From: Guadua angustifolia
Lineage: Eukaryota > Streptophyta > Magnoliopsida > Poales > Poaceae
Length of the DNA stretch: 64,000 bases
Assembly: GCA_036346375.1 (NCBI GenBank)
Contig: JAYEVE010000445.1
Span: 496,001-560,000 of the forward strand
Reading direction: 5' to 3'
In this document: piece by piece, positions 34,197-47,445 of the stretch
Layout: every line of letters begins with the position of its first letter
Position numbering within the stretch: the first letter of the stretch is position 1
The notes under the pieces: generated by a model
Databases searched by the model: none
What the model was told of the DNA's origin: nothing
Seen by the model: the letters and a program-made list of their open reading frames with translations, nothing else
Translations under genes and position numbers: made by a program

Positions 34197-36954
34197 GCAA
34201 TAACTAGGTACAATAACGCGCTACGTCGCGCCGTTGGCGTTAGCTGCGTTTATGGGAATCAGTAACGCAATACTATAAACGCTGAACGTGAGAAAAAATT
34301 TGGTCCGAGTTTTTTGTAAACTGTATTTGCGGAACTAGGGGTCCTTTTTTTTAAATAACCGGTGGAAATACCTATTTACGATCTAAATTTTTTTTTAAAT
34401 CTTCTGGGTCAAAAGAACTGGTTTTTTTGGCAAAATAACCGGCTGAAAGACCTGCTTGTGATCCAAATTTTTTTAAATCTTCCGAACCGAAAGAACCAGC
34501 GACCGCGTTGAATTTGCCGAACTATGGGGTCCTTTTCGTAAAATAATCGATGGAAGGACCTATTCGCAATTTCAAATTATTTTAAATCTCCCGGGTCGAA
34601 AGAACCGGACTATGGGGTCTTTTTTGCAAAATAACCTGTAGAAGGACCCATTTGGATTTATAATTTACCGCGGAGGACCTGTTCATAATTTCTAATTTTT
34701 CGTATGCTGCCGAAAACTTGATGACGTGGTGCTCTGGTTGGTGCTGAAATCTCCCCGCTATAAGATATACTAGGTTGAGTTGCGCGCGATGTCGTGCCGC
34801 GAGAAAAAATCGCACAAGTTTTTGCAAATCGAATTTGCGGAATCACGAATCTCTTTTTTCAAAATAACCGGCGGAAGGATCTATTTATGATTCCGATTTT
34901 TTAAAATCTTCTAGGTAGAAAGAACCGGCGTTTTTTTTGCAAAATAACAGGTGGAAGGACCCCCGTCGGCAAACCTATGGGACCGCTATAAACCTTCGAT
35001 GAATCCGCGCTTTTTTAGAAAACCACATGGAGGGACATAAACGTCATTTTGAATTTTTTGGGTCTAGTCTACAAAAAATCGACGAAAGGACCTAAACACG
35101 ATTTCCAATTTAGCTATAAACCCTTGACGAATATGTGTTTTTTTCAAAAACTGCGTGTAGGGACCTAAACGTAATTTTGATATTTTTCGGGTCTATTTTA
35201 CTTAAAAAACTGCCAAAAGGACCTAAACGCGATTTTTAATTTTTTCAAAAGGACCTAAACGCAATTTCCAAATTTTTGGGGGGCCTCCCCAAGGGGGCGA
35301 CACGTGGCCCCCCTAAGGAGGCGCAATAACTAGGTACAATAGCGCGCTACGTCACGCCGTTGGCGTTAGCTACGTTTATGGGAATTAGTAACGCAATACT
35401 ATAAACACTGAACATGAGAAAAAATTTGGTCCGAGTTTTTTGTAAACTAAATTTGCGGAACTACGGGTCCTTGTTTTAAATAACCGGTGGAAAGACCTAT
35501 TTACAATCTAATTTTTTTTTAAATATTCTGGGTCGAAAGAACTATTTTTTTGCAAAATAACCGGCTGAAAGACTTGCTTGTGATCCAAATTTTTTTAAAT
35601 CTTCCGAACCGAAAGAACCGGTGACCACGTTGAATTTGTTGAACTATGGGGTCCTTTTCGTAAAATAATCGGTGGAAGGACTTGTTCATGATTTCAAATT
35701 GTTTTAAATCTCCCAGGTCGAAAGAACCAGACAACGGGGTCTTTTCTGCAAAATAACCTGTAGAAGGACCCGTTCGGATTTATAATTTACCGCGGAAGGA
35801 CCTGTTCATAATTTCTAATTTTTTAGGGTGCTTTTATGAAAACTTGATGATGTGGTGCTCTAGTTGGGGCTGAAATCTCTCCGCTATAAGATATACTAGG
35901 TTGAGTTGCGCATGATGCCGCGCCACGAGTAAAAAATCTAGCACGAGTTTTTTGCAAATCGAATTTGCGGAACCATGGGTCTCTTTTTTCAAAATAACCA
36001 GCGGAAGTATCTATTTGCGATTCCAATTTTTTTAAATCTTCTGAGTCGAAAGAACTGGCATTTTATTTTGCAAAATAACCGATGGAAGGACCCTTGCCGG
36101 CGAATCTATGGGACCGCTATAAACCTTCGACGAATTTCTGTTTTTTTAGAAAACCGCGTGGAGGATTTATTTCGAATTTTTTGGGTCTAGTCTACAAAAA
36201 AATCGACAAAAGGACCTAAACACGATTTCCAATCTAGCTATAAACCCTCGACGAATTTGTTTTTTTAAAACTGCATGTAGGGACTTAAACGTAATTTCGA
36301 TATTTTTCGGGTCTATTTTACTTAAAAAATTGCCAAAAGGACCTAAATGCAATTTTTTATTTTTTTGAAAGGACATAAACATGATTTCCAGATTTTCGAG
36401 GGCCCTCCCTGAGGAGGCGCAATAACTAGGTACAATAGCGCGCTACATCGCCAGATTAGCGTTAAGTCGTTTATGGGGATCAAGAATTAATACTATAAAT
36501 GCTAAACGTGAGAAAAAATTTGGTCCGAGTTTTTTGTAAACTAAATTCGCGAAACTACGGGTCCTTTTTTTTAAATAACCGGTGGAAAGACCTATTTACA
36601 ATCTAAAATTTTTGTAAATATTCGGTCGAAAGAACTTTTTTGCAAAATAACCGCTAAAAGACCTTGTAGATCCAAATTTTTAAATCTTCCGAACCGAAGA
36701 ACCTGGCGATCGCATTGAATTTCTTTGAACTATGGGGTCCTTTTCAGTAAAATAATCCATTGGAAGGACCTGCTTCATGATTTCAAATTGTTTTAAATCT
36801 CCGGTCGAAGAACCTGACTACGGGCTTTTTTGCAAAATAACCTATAGAAGGACCCGTTTGGATTTATAATTTACCGTAGAAGGACCTGTTTGTAATTTCT
36901 AATTTTTCAAGGCGCTTTTTCGGAAACTTGATGATGTGGTGCTCTGGATGGGGC
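34197..36954 (+). repeat. Tandem array of ~1.1-kb units with internal ~100-bp subrepeats
   Basis: The anchor gcaataactaggtacaata starts at 34197, 35323 and 36419, giving units of 1,126 and 1,096 bp plus a 536-bp partial third unit. Units are very similar along their length. Within each unit, blocks of the form caaaataaccggtggaaggacct...tttaaatcttc.gg.tcgaaagaac repeat four or more times, so the array has two periodicities. All ORFs are artefacts of the repeat. The third unit stops at ctggatggggc where a Gypsy LTR begins. Confidence 0.93.
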
Positions 36955-38041
36955 TGTGGGCACCCAGAAATATGAATCGATCCTCACACGTGTGTTGGAC
37001 TTAGAGGTGACACCCATACTCCACTTAAGTGTATGCTCACTACCACCCAAAAGTCCCGTGCACGGAGTATTGACTAAATGGCCCTCACCCAAACAAATAT
37101 GAGTCACATAGTCACACCGTACACACTTACGCGTCCATGAGAGTGTCAATTCCATTCTTAATAACCATACTTGGATCGAGACCAACTCATCCAAGCATAG
37201 CACTCGCCATCCATCTCAGGACCTTGGTATCGCCCATACTCTCCAAGGGAAGCACGAGCAATAGCCAAAGAACGACGGTCGCACGAGTTTATGCATCGAT
37301 GGTTGATGTCAATTCCAGGTTCCCGGATATGTGTCTAGTGCTAGTTCCCAAGATCAACACCTAGCACCCACATATCCCGTATTCGAGATGTATCGCAACA
37401 CATACACATGAATCAAAGTAGTTGGAATAGCATAAACATAAACTACAACTATTACAACTACTTATTATTACAAGTAGCGGCTGACCGGCCAAATATTACA
37501 TGTCCAAAAGTAAATTGCAGCGGAAATTAAACATATACCAAAAGTAGGACAGCGGTATGCCTATCCGTAAAACCCCAAAGGCAACCGACTTGGAAAAGCC
37601 CAAGTACATCTGTCAACATGATTGTTGGACCCCGGAGTAAAGTATGAGTCGTCGGGCGTTCATCCATTCCGTCGTCTATATTGTTTAGATTAAGCAACCG
37701 TGAGTACACGTATGTACTTGCAAGACTTTAGTATATGGGAATAAAGTAAATGCATGGCTAGGACACGGAAACAAGCTTCTACACTAGTCTCATTTTCAGC
37801 ATAAGGCAGATTTTGTTTGCAAGTAAAAGATGCATAAAACAGTAACGAATTTGTAAAGAGCATTTAATATGAAGCTAAATAACAGTAAGTAAAGTTCATA
37901 GATGGCATTTCTCAGCCCTCCTTTGCTGTTGATTACAAGCAAAATCAGCCACCATTGGCTTCCCAATTCACCAACCCAATCCAACACCATTTTCCAATAG
38001 TTTTAGCAAAAACAAAGACTATACTTGACATTATTTTCCCA

Positions 38042-38116
38042 AGTTGCTCATGACCGCGAGCACAGCTAATTAATTAGATTTTAATCTCTACAGAGAGTGT
38101 ACACTTTACCCACATG
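38042..38116 (-). promoter_or_regulatory. Conserved LTR hairpin module, element C copy
   Basis: Minus strand reads gtgggtaaagtgtacactct..gtagagattaaaatcta...tgtgctcgcggtcatgagca. It matches the three plus-strand copies and ends in a tgctc/gagca stem. Confidence 0.55.
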
Positions 38117-39639
38117 ACACATTTTAGCAATCATGTCAACCATGCCTCGCGATACTCACCGTACCCGATTTGCTAGATTGTGACGAAACCGTTCAACTAG
38201 TTAAAGTTTAATCTTACACCCGCCCCGGTGATGTCAAACCCTTGTCACAGTCCGGAGATCCTGAACCACGATGGTGCCCCCCATCGGGAACTCTCCCCAT
38301 GACAAGGCATGCATCGTTGTATTGGAATGCTTGGGCCCCAACGCCTTGGTGAAGGGAGAACCTACGAGCAACACCGTACCCCGATGTGCCCTTACTACTC
38401 CGGCCTCCGAAGATGCAAGATTAAATTTCAACTAATCTAATGAGTTTAGGCTATCCCATACTAGCACATGTGGTTGTACGAAATCACTTAGGTGATAGCA
38501 TCAAGTTCGGTCCTTAACTGACCCAAGCGAGATTCTCCCCCTAACTACGCGTGAGGTCCTTTTCACACCTCAAGTTAAGTAATAACTCGCCCGCGTCTAA
38601 ATCATAGGTTTTGAGTTTGATTTTTACCAAGATACACAGAAACCATACCTCGGTTCCGTACAAATAAACAAAGTTGCTCATAGTAGTTAAAATGGTGTCC
38701 AATATTTAAAATTCGTTCTAATGAGCATGGCTAAGCAGATACATATGTTAATCTCGCAAGTTTTACCCAAGTGACATTAATTATTTTCTACACCATTACT
38801 AGGTTACAATGGCAGTAAATCAAATGACAAGGTAATGGAAATGCATACAATTGGATTTAGCTACCATCACCCACAATATAGCAAGTTTAAAACATACACG
38901 CATGCATATAGTTTGATAAAACAAAATAACATTGCAAATATGGGATCAAAATGGTCAAAGGAGGGTGCTTGCCTAGTTGCTCTTCTTCGGGAATATAATC
39001 TGGATCGTAGTCGATGTCGTTAGCAATCGGATCCGAAATATCATCATCTACGCATCGAATAATAAGAACCGAGACAAAAGCAAACAACATCGAATCAAAT
39101 GGGGCAAAAAGAAATCAGATAAAATTACCAAATTAAATCTTACCAAGAAGGTCATGGTGGATTTGGGTTCTCAAATTATCACTTGCACAACAATTCCATT
39201 AGTACTTAGTTTAGGTGAAGCTTTTTAGCATGAGTGCGTTACCTTCATTCATTGATTACATGGAAATATAGTTATGAACACACATAATGTTGTTTATGAA
39301 TTCAAGAGGTTATATTTATGTATTTTGGTATTTATAATTTTGAATTCAAGATGCAAAAATAGTTTGGATTGATAAAAGTAAAACATTCACTAAAGGTTTT
39401 GCTTGAATAGTTCTTAACTTTAAGTGTTTATGCATGGGAGCAATTTCTACAAGTTAGATCTGAAATTTAAAGTTATTTGATGTTATTATATGGTCATAGG
39501 ATGATTCTTGCGTTGTGGTGACTTTAGACGAAGACTTCTACTCTTAACTATTCACGTAATACGGCTTCGGTGATATTATCATTTACGGTGTTTGCGTTAG
39601 CAGATTTTATTTGATAAGTATCGTAATTAAGATATTTTT

Positions 39640-40530
39640 ATATAATTTGGTTGTCCATATATTAAAGTATGTTTCTAGACCAATTCCTATAAAATTTGTG
39701 TTTAGGTGAGCGGTGTTACAAGTCCTCGAAAAGGCTCAAGTGATAACGATTCTGTGCAGTTTGTGATCATTTAGGGTCTTTCTTGTGATTGGATTCAGAT
39801 GTGAAGTAAGTTATAAATACAATATTTTTCTAGAATATGGTAGTATATATACCAAAGTATCTTTCTAATCTGGTCACACCAAGATTTACATTTATATGAG
39901 TAATTCAACAGGCCGCTGAATAGGCTTAAATGATTACAATAGACTATGAGTGAATAGTTCTTTATCTTTAATTGATTTTGTTCAAGCATTAGTTTTATAC
40001 AAGTTAAAACTACTGATTTAGGCTACTGGCATCATTTACATGATATTTGAGAAGGTTCTAGTGATACAAACATTATAATTATTGATTTCTTATTTGCAAC
40101 TAAAGTTCATTCATTAATATTACGGTCTTCAGAAATGCGAACATTTAGGGTTATTAGGCTATCAAGATTAATATACAAATCATGGTGAAGTGAGATTATC
40201 TTTTCATAATAGGGTAATCTATACTTTAGAGAGCACTACTAAGCTAATTTCATAAGTTTTAGGGTTTCGACAAGATGTTATATTCATCACTGAAAAAGCT
40301 TTAGTGGCATTATAAAGTTTACGTTATACGGAATCGGCAAGAATATGAAGCGTGTGATTAACACTTAAGGGTTTTGAGCTAATAAGATTGATATGCAAAC
40401 CTTGATGAAATAAGATTATTACTATAGAATATGGTATTATGAATTTTGTAAAGTATTTCTAAACTCGTTTTATAAGTTTTAGCATCTAGACAGGTTATTT
40501 AATCTGCAGTTGAAGTAGTCTAAATGATCA
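39640..40530. repeat. Degenerate repeats inside the element C LTR
   Basis: Four diverged copies are anchored on aaagtat.tttct followed ~50 bases later by a caggt/gaca-type word and then a ctcaagtgat- or cttaaatgatta-type word. They start near 39660, 39850, 40210 and 40440. Spacing is irregular (about 190-360 bp). Confidence 0.45.
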
Positions 40531-43216
40531 TATTGGTAACCTTAAATCGGTTAAGATTCAAACTTAATTTCCAACTACACTATACATGATTCTTGATTCA
40601 TTTTTCAGGTATTAGCAGGAAGCAATCCTAGAATTGTTTTAAAGTTGGCTTGGCATTATTTTAACTTTAATTGCAATAGATTACCTATTTATTTATTGTC
40701 ATAATTAACATTTCCTTTTGTTAAAAGAAGGCAAATTGAGTTTGACTTTAAATATTTATGCATACATGGGTTCTTGCTATTTTCAGGAAATTAATACAAA
40801 TTATTTCATCATTTTATGACCTATTATATTTTCATTTTATTAATGGCCAAATTAAGGCTTACTAATGATTGCAAAGTAAATAATTTAAACACAGATCAAA
40901 AGTTATATGTTTTGGCATATCTGAGCTTCTAATAATTCTAGAAACATATTCAAATTTATTTTATGATTTTAGGAGTTATATTTCTCATGTGTGCAATAAG
41001 GTCCATAATAGTGTGTTTAATACTTTTAAATTTTTATAATTGTTTCATGACTCATAAATTAATTATTTTTGCAGATGTAAATTCATTTTGGTCTTATCAT
41101 CATATAAAAATTTATTTTATTATTTTATGACTTATTGTTCACAGATTTAACCTTAAGACCATAATGGGATTATAAACAAAAATTAATTTAAATAATTGCT
41201 CCATAGTTCAAAAATTAAATATTCTTGTATATTTAGAATATTAATAATTTCATATGAATATGGAAATTTGTTTCATCAGATTTAGATTTGAAATGCAAAA
41301 GATATTGAGGTTTTATTATCAATCGGTTTGAAAATTTACTGGAAAAAGAAATGCACCTTCGGAACAGGGAAAATGCCTTTTACCGGTTGAACAAAGATCC
41401 CTTCACGCCGGCTGACAAAAGGGGCCCATGGCATCAGCAACACCAAATAGAGGAAGGCAACACCATGATCACCACCGGCAAGGGAAGGCCGGAGGAAGTG
41501 GATCGCCGGTGCTGTGAGCTTCACTGGACTCGTGCGCACCCTGGAGAGGTACCGATTCGGTCAGAGAAGGTCTCAAGTGAGCTGCCGATGAGGTCATGCG
41601 GCGGTGACAATGGCGGCCCTGTGGAGAGCAAAGATCAAGGCATGAGAAATTGAATCGGCAGCATTGTGAGCATCAGAGGACACTGGAGAGCCCATTTTTG
41701 TGGTCACTTCAATCGAAGAGTCATCAAGATAGGCTGCCACCGACGACCGGCTTTGAAGAAGACGAGCAACGGTTGCAGCAAGATTTCAGATGAAGGAGAC
41801 CAAATCTTTTTGCTGGCGTTTGATCACTAGAAGCTCTAGATGCTACCTCTCAGGTTAATTTGGGTTTGAATAGCTGGTTCGACTGAATTTCGAGTTTAGG
41901 CAGAGCTCAAGATTATGCGGCCATGGCAGAAAGAAAACGGAAGCGAAGTGCTCGACAGGGTCAGCTTATAAGCGGGGTTCGGCGGAGAAAGCTAGGCACG
42001 GCATGGGCAGCAGCATGGGCGCACGGCGGAGTTGACAGGGCAGCATGCTTCGGTGGCCGCGTGGCTCACGTCTTCTGTCGCAGCAAGGAAATCAGCTCGA
42101 ATTCTCTGCCGTGGCAAGAGGCGCACAGCGGTCTTTGGCTTGCGGTGAAGTGAGGAGAAGGTTCAGTGCATGCTATGGCTGACAAGTGGGGTCAAAGATC
42201 GAGGTGGCCCACATGTAAGCTTAATGATCAAGAAAAAGGCTCACTCAAGCTCTCTGACTCAATACTGAATTTATTGGGCTGCCAACTTCGGGTAGGTAAT
42301 TTTCAAACTTTTTGACTGGGGTCATTGGATAGACCTTGATGTCTGGTAAACTTTTGAGTTAAAAATGAGTTACCAAAAAATTATTAATATTCATACAACA
42401 GTGACTGCTCCAAATCCTTGTTTCAGATTTTGATTTTTCTTTGAGAGTAAATAAAGTCTATTATTTCTAAAACATTGTTTTTCAGATGAATTTGAGCTAA
42501 TAATGCTTCTGTAAAATTTTCAGCTCAAAACCTTACTCCATTATTTAATAAAAATTCTGACATTGCAGATTTTGGATTTAAGTGATATCGGTTTTTAATT
42601 TTAAATGGCAATAAAAGTAATTATTAATTTTTGATATTTTTACCAGGGGTTAATTATGTCATGAGTAAGACATTATAAAATTTTCAGTGTGGTATAAGCT
42701 TTTATTATTTTTGAAACATTCTGTCATGTCACTGCTTTTGAAGTTAAAACATGTCACTTTATTATTTACTTCTTTACCTAAATCATTAAAAATCTTTGGA
42801 CAGCTGAAAAGATGTGATGGGGACTTTTCAATGAATTAATATTATTTTTATTTTTTATTTTTGGCTTTTTACTTTTATCTTTTACCATTTTACTTTACTC
42901 TTTTTCTAATTTCATTTATTGATTTTTCTTTTTAACCCAAAATTCAAGAATAATTATTAAGGTTGAAAAAGTTTTAGAAAAGATGGGAATTCAAAGTAAG
43001 ATTACATTTTCAACTCATCTTAAAGTTTATTATTTTAGGTGAAAAATTTTAATGTAGCAACGTATTCTTTTTCCTTTAGGTTGAAGTACAAGAAAATAAA
43101 GAAAAAGATGGTACTTAGAATGAAAATCTTGGTTTCAATTAAAATGTTTATTCAATTCCATTTTCAAAATTCTAAATTTTCATTTTTACTATTTGTGAGA
43201 TTTTTGGGATGTTACA

Positions 43217-43915
43217 AACCTACCCCTTACGTAAATCTCATCCTCGAGATTTGAGGACTAGACGGGTTTAGGGAATGTTTTCTCGGTGATGATCTAGTTA
43301 TTTTCTTGTTGCATTGTCTTTAGTTTAGTTGTTTCATTAAACCTTTTTCTTGTGATTCCGGGTTGATATCCCTAGAATGGAGAAGGTTTTTTTTGGGTTT
43401 CATGTAAACAGATGAGGGACATTAACGCATTCTACATATCTCTTTTTATTGGCTAAGGTTCGCTAACATAGATAAGCTGGTTCAAGGAGAGGTATGGATT
43501 ATGCTGCTAGAAAGGATGTATAGCAACTATAGTTTTTCTGGAAAAGACCAGATGTCGACATCGAGGAGGGTATTCAAATACAACGGCTAATTTGTATAAG
43601 TCAACGAGGGTTGCTTAGGTTAGTTGCGAATTAAATTCCATTCTAGGCTGACCTCTTGGGCACAGGAGGTGAAGGTTTAGATTGAGAGCAGGGCAGAGAT
43701 ACTTCAAGAATTAGGTTGAGGTAGACATGAGGGTCAATTTGAGGAGACTGTGAATCTTATCATTTATTACTTCCAGGGGATATATTGGTGGACTAGGTTG
43801 CAGGCATCGTACAACCATGTCCGTTGAAATGTTGGGATCGGGGAAAGATGGTTGGATGGGGTTAATCCAGGTTACAAGCTAGGCTTTTGTTCATTAGGAT
43901 ATTAATTTAAGATTG
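43217..43915 (-). mobile_element. 3' terminal internal fragment of Gypsy element C
   Basis: It lies upstream (on the minus strand) of the element C LTR and contains the polypurine tract gtaaggggtaggtt (43217-43230) preceded by cgaggatgagatttac, the usual end of chromovirus pol. No integrase domain can be read in the remaining ~650 bases, which are badly decayed. It is cut by the Sirevirus LTR at 43916. Confidence 0.6.
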
Positions 43916-45570
43916 TGAAGGATCGAGATGGCGAACAAAGGGGGGGTGAATGGTCGCAAATAAATTTTCCCCCAAAATACTCCAACTAAAACCGAGAAAA
44001 GATCGCACAAGGAAATCGTGAAAACCCATAAAAACCGAACGACTAGACAACTATGTGCATCCCTAGCTTACATGGATATTATCCATAAAATATGTGAGGA
44101 TTTTTCAATCACAATCCTGGTTGTCAAGTGTCCAAAAGAAAGAGGAATCAATTCAAATACTTCTTTTCTAAAAGAGATCAAGCCAAAACACAAAAGTCTC
44201 TTTTAGAAAAGCAAAAGCAGATATTTCCAGAATCTGTCTTTAATTTGAACAGGAGGTTGGTGGGTTTCTGCTGTTCACAAAATTATGAGAAATTTTCTCC
44301 CTATGAGAAGATGAGTCATGAAGCCCTCCACCAAAATTCAGATCAAAAAGCCAAGTAGAAAAATCATCATAAATCTATGAACATAGACAGTCAGAAACTT
44401 CGGGCAGAAAATTTGGGGCTCGGTTTTCACTTCATAGCACCCAAACGGTGAAACCAGTGGACTCCAAACTTTTTCTACAGATGGGTATAGGAGTCCCGCA
44501 CAATCTCCAACAAGAATAACTCAAGAAGGATTTTTCTAGATTTTTCTAAAAATTAAAGACTAACTGCTGGGCGAAAAACAAGTTCTGGACAGAACTGAAC
44601 TTGAAAGAAGAGATGATCTCTACTCAATCAAAGAGTGCAAAAGAGATGTAAAACCATATGAACACACTCAAAACATCCAAGATCAGCATTTAGAAGGAGG
44701 AGGCAAATCCAAATTGCATGAATGTAGATTGCGGAAAGTAAATGCGTAATGTAAATGCTGAATTTAAATTATGTAAAGTAAAGACATAATGTAAATGCAG
44801 AATTTAAATTCACAATGATGCAAAGAAATTTCTTTGTATTTCTGGTGGGAAGGTTTACAAAGCCTCACTTCATGTGGGCAAAGCTCAAAGGAGCAACTCA
44901 AACCTTCAAGGAGGAGGCCACCCTCCACCCCTATTTATACAACTCTTGGGTCACCTACCACCCTTGGATGAGTCCCTCAACCCTAGGACACTCATCTAAG
45001 GGCTAGGATTAACCCACTCACACAGCCATGCAAGGGCTAACCCAAAACCCACACACATACCGGGTTTTCTTGCACGGTTTTCAAAGCATACTACCTAGAC
45101 CCGCTTAACCTATCAACTAGACCGCAATCCGACGGCCCTCATTGATCCACGCGCATCTAGCTAGCATCATCTCCTTTCCTTATCTTCTTGGCTTGCCGGA
45201 CTCCGCCTCGGTCATCTTCGGCGATCTCCCGACCGTCTGGACCTCCGACGCCTCGCCTAGTCCCGGTCATCCTCCGCCTCACCATGACCTAGCACCGTCG
45301 CCTCCGCAACCATCAAAGACAAGGAAAACCTTTCACATAGCAATGCCCACAAATATTTTCAATAATTATCCCACAATCATTAATCAATCATAATTAAGCC
45401 CAATGGTTCGGTACACGCCCCGGCCGAGTAGCACTAGGAAAAGCAACCAACACTCAAATTGCTTCAATTTGAAGATCCAATTCAAATCAAACTCAATTTC
45501 AAATCAATCCAATCACAAATCTTGTCAATTACTCATCACACACAAGGATAGACCTCCACATGGTCTTTCA
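43916..45570 (-). repeat. 3' LTR of a Sirevirus-type Copia element
   Basis: On the minus strand it starts tgaaagaccatgtggaggtc directly after aagggggaga and ends with cgccatctcgatccttca at 43916. TGAAAG and CTTCA are near-inverted ends, giving 1,655 bp. The run of C before the end (minus-strand attcacccccc) is typical of Sirevirus LTR ends. The 5 bp next to it (gattg, 43911-43915) would be one target duplication; its partner lies outside the window. No gene in it. Confidence 0.82.
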
Positions 45571-47445
45571 ATCTCCCCCTTGATGAGTATATTGACAAAC
45601 ACATGAAAAGGCATAAGTTTGAGTTTGAAGGAGAAGAAGAAAGCAATTTGAATGCAAAGCGAAACTCGGTCCAGAGAGAAGGAAATAATATCATGACCAA
45701 GTTGGCTAGAAAGATTTTTAGAGCAATATAAAAGAAAGAGCAAGTTTTCCACAAAAGCTCTAAAATATCCAACAAAACTCACAATGAACACTCGAATATG
45801 CTTATGATCATAAAAATTTGCAATTGTCACAAAGATCATAAGAATCAAGGTGGATTAGAATTTTTCCTTTGAAGATGCCTTTTCTACATTTTCTCCCCCT
45901 TTTGGCAATATAGGCATTAATAAGTCAAATTTTTTTTTATCCCCCTTTGAATATGTATGCATGAGATGCAACCTAAGGAGCTTTGAAGATTATCCAACTG
46001 ATCATAATGACAAGATATGACACCAAGCTAATCAATTTAGAAAATGACTAAACTTAGATGTCTCCAAGAACAAATTCATTTTGCTCACAAGCTTTGTTTA
46101 CAAGATTTTATTTTAACAAGATTGGAACAAGTGCAAAACTTAACAAAAGTTTCAAAGCTAGAAGCAAACACCACTCATAGGATCAAATGGAAAACCTAGA
46201 GTTCAACCTACTCAACACTTTGGGAAATCTAGAAGTGCAAACAAGGTCCTTCGAGCTCATTTTCCATATAATGCACTTTTGCCTTAGTATTTGAAAAGAC
46301 ATAGCGGGTGCAAATGTTTGACATAATTTGCATTCTTTACCCACATATGTTTTTTGTTTATTTGCATTTTTCAAGAGTAATTGACTCATGCCATCTTGAC
46401 CATCTCAAGAAGAACTCTTAAGAGGATGGTCTTGGTCATACACGATGCATTCCAAGTTCATCCCAAGTGCAATGGGAGGCGGTCTCGTGAATGCAAAGTG
46501 TTGAGATCAATTTTGCACAAAAGAGTCAATTTTGTTTTCATTTTAGCACATATGAGCAATTGGAAGGACTCAAGTATGGATCAAGCTAGTTTCACCCAAG
46601 TTGCTATAGGGACTCTAGAGAACTCCAAAATTTCACAAATCATGGTAAATACCTCTAGAGACGAAACTTAGCAAGAAAAAGCAACATGTTTCATCAAGTT
46701 TTTGATTAAAACTTTCAATTTTCAAATTTTAACAAGCTTAGCATGATGGATGAACTTGGACAACCCGAAGCTAGTGATTTTCTTCAAAAGATGTAGCAAG
46801 GTGCATTACATGAAGATTGAGTCAATTGCATAATAGACAAAGCTCATAAAACAAAAGAAAATGCGTCTATATGCAATGCATCCACAGGTTCCCAAACTCC
46901 CCTCAACATGTGAATCAATTTTAAGCCCAAATTTGGTTCAAATTGAGTTATTAGCAGAATTAGGCAAATGAGAAACTCAAGAACTCAATGAAGCCAAAAA
47001 ATGACGAAATGAGGAGAGAAAGATTGAGAAAGCGCAAAGCTGGGTGACTATAGAGTATAGAAAAGATAGCAGAGAACACTAGGCTCAAACTCGCTCTCAT
47101 CTTCCCCAATGATCGACAAAGGAAAGCTAGCTCTCAAACTCCGGCCAGAGCAAACCACAGACCTGTCTACCGGGGGCCCAACACTGCTAGACCTACAAGG
47201 CGTGAGTGAGCTCAACCGAGAAGAAGAGAATAGCATCCTAAAGCATAAGATGAGAGGTCCATGCCGAGGCATGCCAGAAGTCTAGGTGAAGTGAACTCAG
47301 AACTCTAGAAAATAAAACCCATAGTACCCGGAACAAGACAAAAGAAAGGAAAAACTGGAAGAAAATATATACATATAATACATAAAGTACAAACCAGCTC
47401 CCCCTCACAATAAGCCGTAAGGGCACACGACACCAAGCTCACTCC
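45571..47445 (-). other. 3' non-coding region of the Sirevirus-type element with repeated polypurine tracts
   Basis: Almost 1.9 kb separates the end of RNase H from the 3' LTR, and no protein domain can be read. Polypurine motifs on the minus strand occur at 45571-45581 (aagggggaga, adjacent to the LTR), 45893-45903 (aaaagggggag), 45941-45948 (aaaggggg) and about 47398-47405 (gaggggga). Repeated polypurine tracts before the 3' LTR are a known Sirevirus trait. An env-like gene, present in some Sireviruses, is not recognisable here. Confidence 0.75.

Larger units (their letters stand above)
36955..43216 (-). repeat. LTR of Gypsy element C (minus strand), unusually long
   Basis: On the minus strand it starts tgtaacatcccaaaaa after a polypurine tract and ends ggtgcccaca at 36955, giving 6.26 kb. 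It resembles the other chromovirus LTRs in plan: an AT-rich first part, a GC-richer transcribed region (41340-42180), a region with gatgatg/gaagaagagcaact near 39000, and the hairpin module at 38042-38116. The length suggests either internal expansion (a degenerate repeat block at 39640-40530) or an unrecognised nested insertion. It is inserted in the 1.1-kb tandem array. ORFs within it show no domains. Confidence 0.72.

Noticed and set aside
41351..42153. ORFs in the GC-richer part of the element C LTR as host gene exons
   Set aside because: All Gypsy LTRs here have a GC-richer transcribed zone at the equivalent place, and the translations show no recognisable protein.
45142..45393. ORF in the Sirevirus LTR
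   Set aside because: It lies wholly inside the LTR on the strand opposite to the element, with no domain.
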